This document shows positions 11,888 through 23,503 of a DNA stretch of 64,000 nt, one piece after another. The first letter of the stretch is position 1; each line of letters begins with the position of its first letter. Below the pieces are notes generated by a model. That model did not search any database and was not told where the DNA came from. It saw only the letters and a program-made list of their open reading frames with translations. Position numbers and translations under genes: made by a program. Source of the DNA: Sphagnum magellanicum (lineage: Eukaryota; Streptophyta; Sphagnopsida; Sphagnales; Sphagnaceae); assembly GCA_021904315.1 (NCBI GenBank), contig CM038908.1:14528501-14592500 (forward strand). The letters run 5' to 3'.

Positions 11888-12344
11888 ATGGATTAGTTGA
11901 GTAGCATGGGTTTGAATCAAATGAATGTGATGTTGAAGACGCCCAAGTTGGAAAGGTTCACTCCAAAATCTACAAGGACTATTGCCAACCATGATGTGCA
12001 ACCAAAAGATTCCACAAGTTGTATGTTGCTCTACATTTTCCTTTTCCCAATTTTAGTTCTATCATTTGAATGTAACTAGTTAGTACTTATAGGACCTAAT
12101 ATCTATCATTCTAGAATTGAGAATCCATGTGCAAGTAACTATGCAATTTAAGGTTGAATTGCATATCCCTTATAGATTAGATAGTTCATCTTTGGAGACT
12201 TGATGATTAGGTAACTAAAGGATGGGTTTATGTACTTTGTACATGGTCCAAGTATAATTGATTTTCCAAGCTACATGTAAGTTGAACTTTGCTAGTAGTG
12301 CCAATGATCTTCTGTACCACCACTATTTCCAAATACATCCAATA

Positions 12345-12875
12345 CTTTTCAAAACAATGTTCTAAGTAAGGTAGCTTGTACAGTAAGTTTGGAAGTAGGG
12401 TAAGTATTGTTCCATGTGGTGTTTATTGTTTCCCTAGTAAACAAGGCATGTATGCAAGTAGAATAATTAGCATGACTTCAAGATTCTAATGTCTTCCAAG
12501 TAGACAAGCAAATTTGCAATTATGGTAAGTATTATGTCTTGTGGTATTTTGCATATTCCAAGTAGAAGAGCATGCAAACAAGTAGGGAAAGTATTGTGGC
12601 TTCAAGTTTCTACTGTTTTCCAAGTAAATAAGTAGATATACAAGAAGGGTTGTGTCTTGTGGTCTTTAGTGTACTTCAAGTAGAAGAACATGTATAAAAG
12701 TAGGATAAATATTATGGCTTTAGGTTTCTAATGTCCTCCAAGTAAATAAGTAGGTTTGCAAGTAGAGAATGTTTAATCTCTTGTGCTTATAATGTTTTCC
12801 AAGTAAAACACCAATATTGCAAGTAGGAAAAGTATTATGTCTTATGACCTTTTAATGTTTCACAAGTAGGACAAT
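12345..12875. repeat. ~61-bp minisatellite with alternating A/B units
   Basis: The landmark TTCCAAGTAGA or close variants recurs near 12431, 12493, 12558, 12613, 12673, 12736, 12795 and 12859, a spacing of 55-65 bp. Units alternate between a TGTCTTGTGGT type and a GGCTTCAAGTTTCT type, giving a ~122-bp dimer. Units are diverged from each other. No open frame runs through the array. Confidence 0.8.
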
Positions 12876-14843
12876 TATCGTATACATGTGTATTGGTTAG
12901 ATAGTAAGTGTGAAAGAACAAGGTATGTCAATTGGACAATTGGTTTGTAGGACAATTGGTAATAAAGTCTATAAATATCATTTCAACCAAATCATAACAT
13001 TCATTTATATGAAGGATCCATTTGTGAACAAGTTATGCATAGTTACTTATTATGTGATTTCATGTTGATTGCAATTAGGAATATTACAATTCATTAGTCA
13101 TCCTTAAGGTCATCAAATGGCATTACGCTCTTGGCTACAATAGAAGAGGAAGGACATAAACCTGAATTTATATAGTGCCCATTGGATTTGTAGTTGTCAC
13201 CAACCAATAGCTTCCAATGTATTAACTACAAAGGAAGAAGCTCAAGTGTTGGGGAACAAGGAGCTTAATAGCCTTGTGGATTTTGATGTGGGTGATTATT
13301 TTATCACATATGATATAGAAGTTGCCCATGAACATGTAAGCTCAACCCCCAGCTTATGTGTTCATCTGACAACATAACATTATCCATAAGTGCTTGAATG
13401 TGAATTTAATTAAAGTGGTATCCACCCAAGCATCATCTTGCACAAGTAATGAAGGATAATCATGACCATGAACACAACTTGAGCTATTTCACTTATAGAG
13501 ATTAAAACATGTAGAATTTTCATCAATTTTCTAGTAGCAACGCATTCATGGTTCTAGTCCTCTTGATTTGTTGCAATATTTGTTTTTTTCCTCTATGGGT
13601 TTGCACCTAATCCAAGCAACATCAATTGTTGTTAAAAGTTCAAGAGTAGAAAACAAAGAAAAAGATTCAACAAAAACATATACCCAAACAATGTTAAACT
13701 TGAGAGTACACCATCCAAGGGTTTGGTCTCTACAAATGGAGCAATCTCTTGCACAACAATGGAGGTTCTTGAACTAATTTTTCACTAATCCTTTGTGGGT
13801 AATCTTTTGTAAAGGCTCAAATATTCAAAGCATTCTCCCAAGAGTAAAATAAGGACTACAAAAGCACACACCATAGAAACAAAAGGGACTAACACATGAA
13901 GCAATTTGTCATTGAAGCACAAACAAGCATCACTTGCAACTAGTTCAAGACCAAAATCCCTTAGGATCTAACAAAAAGAACCTAAACAAAGCTATTCAAT
14001 TTCTCAGTCAAGATGTCTCTTTAAATTAGGAAACATGGGTTGCAATCTCTTTAGAACATCACATCCTAGTAGACCTCCCAAGCTTGAAGGTGCTTTGGGG
14101 CTAGGGGTAATGACCATCCATGGAGCCAACTTGTGAGTTGGTTGGTCCAAGCACATATCTAGCTTCATTTGGAGATCTTGGAGGATATAAAGATGAAGGG
14201 TAAGTTAATGAAGCACAAACCACTTGAAGTTTAAAGTTAGACTTGATTTGAGCAAACACAAACATCAAAGCTCTATGCTTGTGGGAAGCAACAATAGACT
14301 AATACATAAGAATCTTTTGATAAATCTTTGACATGGGAAGGTAATCAAAATCTAGCCTTGAAGTAAAAAAGTCTAAAAGCAAGAGATAGAAGATGATGGA
14401 GGAAGAACACCAACTATTGTGTTTTATTATTTGATAGAATTTGTAAATACAAACAAAATTAAATGAGCATGAAGCCTCTAATGGGTTCCTGAGACCATAC
14501 CTGTACAAAGGACCACTTCATAACATTCTACAATTGTACTATAAACCAACACAAATTTAACCCAAAAACAACATTGGTTTAGGACAAACTTTACATAGAC
14601 TTTGTTATTTGGAAATGCCTTAGAAAGGCATAACATAAATACACTAAACTTCCAAGCATTCATGCAACACCAAGCTCAATTTTGTTAATACCTAAGCCAA
14701 ACCTTGGCTAAGGTTTGCTAAACAATTTTTCAGGTTAAGCACTTTGAACTTCTTATAGATAGGTTCATGTTGTGGACTTACACTATCCTTGGCAACAATA
14801 ACTTCTATGTAACGCTGAGTTGGATCCACCTCAAAATGGAATT
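12876..14843. other. Non-coding or heavily decayed stretch
   Basis: Only short frames are seen (for example 13568-13777 plus, 69 codons; 14299-14508 minus, 69 codons). None has a domain, and none shows codon bias distinct from neighbouring DNA. No terminal repeats were recognised. Confidence 0.5.
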
Positions 14844-15615
14844 TGTCGCAACCCCACTTTGGGGCTAAGTGTGAAAATGCAACTCACACTCCCAAAAGTG
14901 GGAAAATGGAGTCCTCCAGGACTCCCAAAAATTTAGAAGACGATTTGAGGGGTCAAATCTCTTCGCATTAGTGCGTTTTTTATATCAATGGAAAGGTCTT
15001 GAAGTGTAGATGCCCAAAATGGCCTCGCATGTGCCATTTGGACATATACAGCCCAAATTATGGGCAAAAGAAGGGCCGAGAGTCAAACTGCCAGTTTGAC
15101 TCCTGACCACTAAAAGTCGGGAATCGACCTCTTCCCGACGTCGCCTGAAGGAGTGCAACATGGTGTTGGAAAGCTCTCGACGAGAGCTACAACTTTGGTT
15201 GAGACCTCATCTCGATCTGAGTTCGAGGCGAGGAGATATGAGCGTCCAAAGTCCCAGGACTCCAACCCGTGATAGTTTCGGGACTCCAACTTGGGAGTCC
15301 CGGGAAAAAGAGCCATTCGGATGTAGCCTCTGCAGTGAGACGCAGAGAATACTATATGGGGGAAGGTGGTGGCTTCCCCCGAATCTGGGCCGTGGTGAGT
15401 CTTGTGTGTCAAAGTGCCCGTGGCTTGTCCTAACACCCAAGGGTGTTCCCGAATGCTAACTAACCCTCTTGTGGTTGGTTTTGGATGCAAATTCGAGCTT
15501 GACAATCTAGTCCCTCTTCCTAATCTATCCCGGGACTTCTAGCACACCCCTCTACCCCCTTTTAGTGCTGAAAGTCGGGAGCGACCCTTAAGTCCTAACT
15601 TTCCGCAACTTTACA
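14844..15615. mobile_element. Candidate solo LTR (fossil)
   Basis: This block is clearly GC-richer than its surroundings. It starts TGTCGCAACCCC and ends GCAACTTTACA, i.e. TG...CA. The flanks are GAATT (14839-14843) and TAATT (15616-15620), a 4-of-5 match to a target duplication. Several overlapping frames in both strands (15110-15505 and others) are compositional by-products. No internal retroelement region adjoins it. A single LTR left after recombination is the simplest reading, but no second copy is available in the window for comparison. Confidence 0.35.
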
Positions 15616-18462
15616 TAATTGGACCCTCAAGTGGGTCCAACAAAGGGCTTGGGAATGCGTCAGAATTCTTGCAATCCCCTCCAGCCATTCCCAAGCTTTC
15701 CAAGATTAACCTTTCCTATTCCTTTACAATGTTTAATGGATAGATGTTCCAACCTACCCTTCCTCCCTAACAATTCCAACCACTCCATGCTCTTCATTTG
15801 CATGCAACATGTCACCTTTAGTGTGGTAATCCTCTGGTATCTAGATGCCTACAAAGAGAGGAGACCTTGTCCTTTTGTAGACACAAAATAAAAGGTTGCT
15901 ATGATCAACAAAGACATCGTGTAACAATTTTCCCACAAATAATACCGAAAGATAACCTAGATTAACATTTGACAAATCTTGTAGAATAATGTTTCCATGT
16001 GGATTTCAACACAAAGTAACTTTTTGTCAACCATAAGATCCCATCACAAAAGTATGTTGATTCTCAAACATGTATCCCTAATACACGACATCAATCCAAA
16101 GCTTAATTTAATCGTGATTACATTGGGGAATGTTGTAGATCCAAACCCACTACAAGTGCCAAAAAAAATACACATCATAGTCGACTATAATAGGGGTGAA
16201 GTGTGGAAATCTAAAGCAATCTAAATCCTTCAAAAACAATCCAATAACTACATTGGGCTCAACAAGAAAGGACAAAATCGCCACCTCCAAAAAGGAGGCA
16301 AGAGTTGAAAGAGTGAAAGCACCTCAAATGCAATTAAAATTAGCTTCTCCACATAAATGCCTAGTGTTCGCAATTTAGAATCTCCATGGCATAGTTGCAT
16401 GGATAGAATAGAAAGATGGAGAATGTATGATGATAAAAGTCTAAAAGGAAGTAGGTATCATGGTGTTCATTTCATACCTATGATTCTTGGGATGAAATTG
16501 AGATGCAAAACTTCAAGATTTGTGCCTAAATTGGCCAATTTTGCAAATCTTAGATCTCTTATGAAACCACAAAAGTTAAGCAACAACTTGGTGAGAGAAT
16601 TGCACTCAATTGCCAAGATAAAGAAGCCTTCATTGCCAATTTGCTTATTGTCCGACGAAAGCTAGCCGGAGTAAGCAATTTCTATGTTGGATAGATACGC
16701 AAATCATTTACAAAGAAACAAAAAAACCTAATGTATACGGTGCAATTTGCATCCAACTTTCAAGTGACTATGGTGGATCCAATCCATTTCATAGAAATGC
16801 TTACACACTATGGAAAATGAATTCCTATCCTTAATGGTTAATTTCTACACGTGCAAACACAACCAATAAGACTTCATCCAAAAGAAAAAAACATCCTACT
16901 ATCTTTTTTTCCTACTATCTCTTCTTCCTCAACATCACATATATCTACGACCATCAAGGCATGCTCTTTTACCTTAGACTAATGTAGAATGGAAAGTCTT
17001 CCTCCTCCTCCTACCTACAACTGCTGAACATTTTCCAAGGCAGTAGCAATGGAAAAACTCTCCTCATTTTCAAGTTGCTGTAGAATGGAATTTCTTACCT
17101 TTTGTTGTTGTTATTGTTCTTTGTCTTGTTCTTCCTCCTAGATTTCAAAAAGGAGTTCAACACCATTGTTTGCTTGTGTTAGCAAAAAGTTGTGCGCAAA
17201 AAGTTGAAAAAATTCAGTCATCGTTCATTGAATAGTCCACATAACAACTCTAAAGGCATAAGATCAAACAATATGAATTTGGATACCATCAATCATGCAA
17301 AACAAATGCAAGTGGAACAAAGAAATCCAACCTAAGAAGTTGTCAAGATACTTGCATAAGCCAAATTAAGTGCTTGAAATTTCCATTTTTGTTGATCCAT
17401 CACTAAATTGTTACAAGAAACATACTCTTTAAATGGGCCAAAATTGGCATTTTCTACATGTTTAAGAATTGAGTTATTTATACTGGCACCATTTATGCTA
17501 GGACCTTAAACTGGTATGCTCATTTGTCAGGATCTCTATGAGGGTCTTGATCTAGCTGTTCTCCCCACTAATGTTGCCAAATTTGCCTTTTAAGCAATAG
17601 GGGTTTCACCAAGATAATGAAGTTGAGGAAAAAAGAAGTAATTAATTTTCAATAAAAGGAAAACATTAATTTGGAACATGAGATTTTGCAAATGACCTAA
17701 AGTGAGTTGCAAGATTAAAAAAACCTCACAAATGACGATGATGACTCATTGAAGTAAATAGTAACAAATTGTTGTAACCTACTGATCAAAACCAATAGCA
17801 TTTCATTACTGAGCCTTTTGGAGAGCACTAGATTGCGTGTTTATTGACAGGTCCAAAGCAGTGTTGGTAGGTCCAGGTTATTTGCAGGTTCTGGGTTAGG
17901 TTTTGAGATATTTGGAGTGGAGGCTCAGAAAATTGAGAACATGGGATGTGAATCTGAACCTTGCAACTGTCTCTTTTGAAAACTGGGATCGGAATCTGAA
18001 CTGAGGGTATTGTCCTTATAATTAAACAGGTTCAGGTTCTTTGAAGATATAAGGACATAGTTTTTCAAAAAGTTCATCCCCTCTCTCACGACCCTTCACT
18101 CCATACTTGTGCAGAGTTGAAGGCTCTTAGGTCTACTTGCCTGCCACTTTTAAGGAGGCATTAGATTTCGTCCCTCTTTTGAGGAGTAGGCCTAAGAAGC
18201 CTTCCCCTCCTAAACCTGATGATCTATATTTGTTTAAGTTCATGACAACCTTTGCCTCATGCTTTGAGATGGGTAAACCCCACAGCTGAGAGATGTTCCC
18301 AGAATGCGGGGCCAGACTTAGCTACCACCCTCATCCTAGGCCCCTTCTTTGGGAATCTCCCCACCATGGGGCTTTATCATACACATCAAAACTCCTGACA
18401 ATATTTAGAAGAACACTTATGGCCATCCTGAACGCAATCTCATTTGTCTCTATCCAGCAGAA
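15616..18462. other. Long stretch without a recognisable gene
   Basis: Short plus frames at 15619-15891, 15997-16224 and 16357-16665 have no recognisable domain. Around 16990-17140 two related segments contain TAGAATGGAA followed by CTCCTCCTCC-like or TTGTTGTTGTTATTG runs, possibly a decayed simple-codon repeat on the minus strand. Nothing further can be supported. Confidence 0.45.
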
Positions 18463-18812
18463 GAGCATCTCCAGCGGTCCACTGGAAAATGGCCTGTACT
18501 GTGTGTTTTCACATCCAAATTTTCTGTTAAAATGTTTTCCCTCCCAACCCCTAAACTGTAAATATTAAATATTACACATTGAGGAACCGTGTAAAGATCA
18601 CACGTGGGCCAATCACTGCGACCAGCCAATCAGTAACAGTAAGTTGCAAACACTCAACTAGCAGCAGTGCTTTTCGTTTTCCTGTGTCTCCTGAAACCAC
18701 CGTATCTGGCAACAATTTGGTGTACCTGCACCCACTTTCACACCACTGTGGTGTATTGCTTCATCCAAAAGTGTTGTGCAGGCCAGTTTCCAGTGGACCA
18801 GTGGAGATGCTC
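18463..18812. mobile_element. 350-bp MITE, PIF/Harbinger-like
   Basis: The inverted ends are GAGCATCTCCAGCGGTCCAC and the complement of GTGGACCAGTGGAGATGCTC, extending to about 35 bp with few mismatches. The right flank is TAA and the left flank GAA, one change from the TAA/TTA target typical of PIF/Harbinger. The GAGCATCTCCA start is common among plant MITEs. The interior is non-coding, although frames at 18293-18568 and 18579-18815 cross its edges. Confidence 0.7.
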
Positions 18813-18989
18813 TAAGAACTTAGGGGGCATTTCAGAAATAAAAACACCCCAATCCAGCAAGTTGTTTTCCCAAATGCCTCACATTTTTTTTTCCTTGATA
18901 CCCAGTAAGTACCCACCAAATACCCAGGTATCATTGGAAAAAAAAATTTAATAAAAAATCACCAATTTTTACACTGTCTAATGCCCTTA

Positions 18990-19250
18990 GCCAGGGGCAT
19001 TACCAGAATCAGGCTCACCTCAGCTCTGCCTCACATGGGCCCTTATTTCGATAATGCCTGAACCCTTGGGTGTTACCCTACACATAAAGAGGCCTACACT
19101 GATTTTTGTAGTGTAGTTGGAGAGTTACTCCATAAAAGGCAAAAAGCAATTTTCCTGCGGGCTTTACCAGATTTGGGTCCTCACAAGGCTCCACCTCGCA
19201 CAGGCCCTTATTCTAGTAAAGCCCACAGCCTCAGGCTTTATCTTGCACCT
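18990..19250. repeat. Degenerate ~90-bp repeat pair
   Basis: Two segments, about 19000-19080 and 19150-19250, share the order GGGC(A/T)TTACCAGA, then CTCCTCCTC-like text, CACA(G/T)GGGCCCTTATT, and a closing TTA(C/T)C(C/T)TGCAC or similar. A weaker relative lies near 18299-18385 and a trace near 20640-20690. The function and origin are unknown; it may be a decayed MITE family. Confidence 0.4.
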
Positions 19251-22200
19251 AATATCAATAGGATGCTATCACAAAGCTGAGACTGTCCTGACTTCAATTG
19301 GCCATGCATACGTGCCTGGGATCCAAACCATGTTCAGTGAACCTTTCCATACATGAGCACCAGTTTTACAACACAAGATCCATATTCCAGATTTTGCATA
19401 TCCAGATATTAGATAAGGGTTTCATGACAAATTGTCAATCCAGCAGCAAGCAAAGGATGTGAAGTGATGGAACCAGCAGTTCCTAAGTTGCACATTATGC
19501 CATTCAAGGTTTTCCTACAACTTCAAGCAGATTTCAAGCTGAAATTTTGAATAAACCCTAATGTGAGGTGGAAAATGTCTTCAAGATATTGCAACTGACT
19601 TCCTTCTGCAGTGGCTACCCCAACAGTCAGGTACACATAAAATTAAATTATGCACTATGGAAACTTGTAAAGCAGACTCTAGTCATCTTCAAAAATCAAC
19701 TGCATGTTAGAGGTTAGCACAATGAGTTAAGGGCATCTTTCAAAAATCCATTACATCAGTCATCCACTTTCTGTTTGTTGAATATAAGGAGAATTTTCAG
19801 GATTTTTCTATGGTCAAGTTTGTCAAAAGATGCAACTCGTGCAAACTCATGTCTCCTAATTTTACAACAGTCAAGAAACAAAGCAGTCAGCATGATATGA
19901 AATTTCCTAGTAGCGTTGTCAAGCTCATTCTGCAGGCCAGATTAAGGACTTGCCAACATCTGCCTGTACTTGTATGTTACTGAGAAAGCGGTGACTAGTC
20001 TCAACAGCCTCACAGCCTCCTACCTTGTGTGCCAATCTCTGCCTTCGTCAATGCACTAACCTTGTATGTGGCTCTAGGTGCACCAATAAATTCTCATGTA
20101 CCTCAGCAGCCATCCTCCAACACCTTGAAAAACAGATGGGCCTGGCCTGGCCCTGTGATCATCCACACAATTATAAGGCAGTTGCCATCAGTGGGAAAAA
20201 TGTCACAAAGGTTTTTATCAGGTGAGAACATTGTGGTGATTTGGAAATTAGTTTCAAATTCAATACCAAGTCTGGAGCTTCTTTATCATAAGTAGAACCC
20301 TTCTACTACACACATTAGAGAGGTATAATAGAAGAGAGTTCACCACAAATCTTCAATTGGTCATCAATCTTCAATTAAGACCACAAAATTTTAATAGTCA
20401 TAAACCTATATATGCAATTATGCATTCCCTCCCTCAGTTTTGTGATATATTTGCAACCATTGATCCACGTAAAGCACTGGCAGAATCGTTTCAGCATATT
20501 TGGAGGGCATGTTATCAAATGGAATCTGTCCTCCACAAACGACAGTGCATTTCCAATGATATCTGGAGCTGGTGTTTTGTTGTTTGAAATGCCTGGCCTC
20601 TTTTTTTCAATGTCTTTCCCTGTGACACCTAGCAGAGTATTCTGCTGGTGCTTTGCAGAGGGTATTGACCCACTCCTTGGGTTTTACCCTACACTCAATG
20701 ACTCTGGCCAATTGCTACTTCCGTATCATGTTTCTCTGTGAACAAAAGGTATTAGAAGAAGATACAACAAAACATAGCAGTGTAGATACATCCCTCATGT
20801 TCTACCAACAACAATAGGAAATTGCTACCTGTAGCCAGGCCTCTCATCATCAAAAAAATCCTAAACTGCAGTGTAATCTGAAGCACACACTATGCAATGA
20901 ATCAAGAGAGATAGATCTAACAGAATGAATATGACGAAATGAGGGTCAAGATTCAGGATGAACTGGAAACATATCAGACTAAATTATCTCCCTTGAACAC
21001 ATCTATGAGATTCATAGAGAAAACTCCAAACTAACACTTTTGAAGGTAGCATGAAAAGAACGAGGGTGCAGCCATAATCAAAAAAAGCGTCACTCACAAA
21101 GTCTAAGCCATTGATCAGCTTCATCATGAATGGCACCAATAAACTGGCAGATCAGTTCCCCACTAGGCTAACTCTCAACAGTGGGTGTAGACATGCAGAT
21201 AATAATCTGCTCAAAATTTTGGGCCAAAACTCATTTCACAAAACATCTCCTGCATCCAAGTTTCTATAGCATTTCCCCAAAGGAAAAGGGTAAATTACTC
21301 AGTCAAGGTTCAAGTCTATATGAACTGGTATGAAACTCTGGGAGGACAAGGCTTCAAACACACTCACCAATCAGGACACCCTACAAGGTACTGCGGTACA
21401 GCGGCAGCTTCAACACATGTCTGTCAAATAATTGATTAACTAATCTTGAAGATTCCCTATCAATACAGAATATACCTCAATATTCAAAAAGATTCTTTAC
21501 TTTCCTTCACAGAATGTTGTTCTTTGAGAAAAGTATTTATATTGAGAAAATTTTCAAAACATTTCTACAAACAATACAAATTTGTGTTGAAGCTGCTGAC
21601 ATACTATGGTACATTGTCTTTCATCAAAGTGATGATCAGTTTTTAAATAGTATATTACAGTAGATATGGCTGATTGTCTTGGTTTGGAGACTGGTACTAA
21701 AATGTGCCGTGAAGATTCAAGGACTGAATAGAGGACTGTTTCTATACTAATGTCCAACTGTTTCCATACTCATGCCCTTCACAATCTTCACAGTCTGGAG
21801 AAAGTCCTCCAGAATCCAGATCAAGTACTGCTACTCATGCAATCTCTGGTTTCCTGTTTTGTTGTTGTTTTTGTTGTCATGGTGTTATTTTACATCAGAT
21901 GATGCCAGATTATTCATTGCTCATGGTCCTTATTCATATGCCCATCTGCGGGTCATATATATACATTGAATCATATATTAATGTCTCCATGAATGTGGGG
22001 TGTGCCATATGTGGGTTCACATTTTTAATTTCTCAGCATATCATACATATCAGATGTAAATTCCATATGTATACAACCTATAAGGTGTAGCATCAACCCA
22101 TTTAGGACTTTCATTTTGTATATGTATGGTTTTTGTCTAAAAACTCCAAAGTTGCTGTCTACCAACAACTTGGGCTCCATGTTGCTCCACATTATTAGTG

Positions 22201-23500
22201 ACAATCACACTCACATAAGCTCAAAATATTAATCTAGTTTCCTGAATCATACAACATCAAAACAAAGTTCCATGATCATATAAATTTTTCATGAAATCAT
22301 TTTCAATTCCATTAGTTTTATAGCATGAAATTCAATTTTCACCTACTGAATTTTTTCAAAAAAAATTATATCAATTACACCAAGAAACTCATAAAACCAT
22401 ATCAATCTCAAAGAGTTCAAGTTTTGAAAAGGATTAACCATTTATTTAATTTGAAGTGACCTAAATTGAATTCAAATATGTGTTATGGTTGCTTGTGAAG
22501 ACAAATACATTCAATTTCCACATGTGATAATTTAAAGATGATATATGAAAAAGAAAATATGAAAGGGTTCCAATGTGAAACTGTCATCCAAAAAAACATG
22601 ATTTGTAGTGGAACCTAAAGCTACACCCCCTTTAGCAACTCCAATGTACCATAGAATTTTCAACTCTTCATATCCTCCCGATGTCCTATTCCTTTTTACA
22701 TCATTTTAAAAGATGAATGTTACAAGATTTGGTTACATGGCAAAGGGAAAAAGTCAATATTTTGTTTCAACAAATGGGCAAAGTTCATTGCCAAAAAAAA
22801 AGAGAAAAAGATCAAGACCTGAAAAAGACCAAGTTTAGTGTGTAGGTGTGCCAAATGAGATAGTGTGTGGAAACTTGGTGAGCCAAAAACTAATTTTAAT
22901 CAAGGTTGAAGACCTATGTTTGAGCCTTGTTAGATAAAGAAATTGGCTTGTTAAGCTTGCATCTTCTAGATAGTTCTTTACTCAACTAAGTACCTACATA
23001 ATTTCCTTCATCATCATTGTACTTTATTGTTTTATTCCATAGTAAGATTGTAGAAGCATTATTAAAAAAATTGGTTTCAAATGAATGTGAAGTCATGAAT
23101 TGTTATCCACTATTTTTTTTCCCTTTTGTAGACAAGTTTTTAATCATCCAAACACCCAATTGAAATAGCTCATAGCAAAAGGAGCAAACACAAGGGTTAA
23201 AAATCTTATCACATTTGCTATCCAAAATTTACAAATGAAAATTTGAGAAAAAAAATTAGGGCATTTTTGGTCTATGAAAAACAATAGCACAACAAATGGA
23301 GTCCATTCCAACTTATAGGTCATAGGGAGGCAAATGCCACATCTTTTATCAAAACTTATTTGAAGGGTTTGTTTGGTGACACTGATTTGAATTTCCCTAC
23401 CTTCTTTTCATATGTTCTTCAAATCACCTATTTTTTCATTTCAAAAAAATTTCTATGTATCACCATGGATGTCAAATGTCATATACTAACACACAACCTC
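19251..23500. other. More balanced-composition stretch, no gene seen
   Basis: Base composition is less AT-rich to about 21.8 kb. The frames 20025-20225, 20029-20295, 20357-20587 and 20412-20741 overlap one another and show no domain. From 22.1 kb on it becomes AT-rich again. No RNA gene or terminal repeat was found. Confidence 0.45.
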
Positions 23501-23503
23501 AAA

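Noticed and set aside
12345-12875. CRISPR-like array
   Set aside because: The repeat units are diverged, and the segments between landmarks are themselves related repeats, not unique spacers. The genome is plant-like and there are no associated genes.
15110-15505. 131-codon minus frame and overlapping plus frame as genes
   Set aside because: Both lie in the GC-rich LTR-like block, overlap each other and have no domain. High GC lowers stop frequency and explains their length.
20025-20741. Four overlapping frames in the balanced-composition region as a host exon cluster
   Set aside because: They are in conflicting frames, have no domain and no plausible splice pattern linking them.
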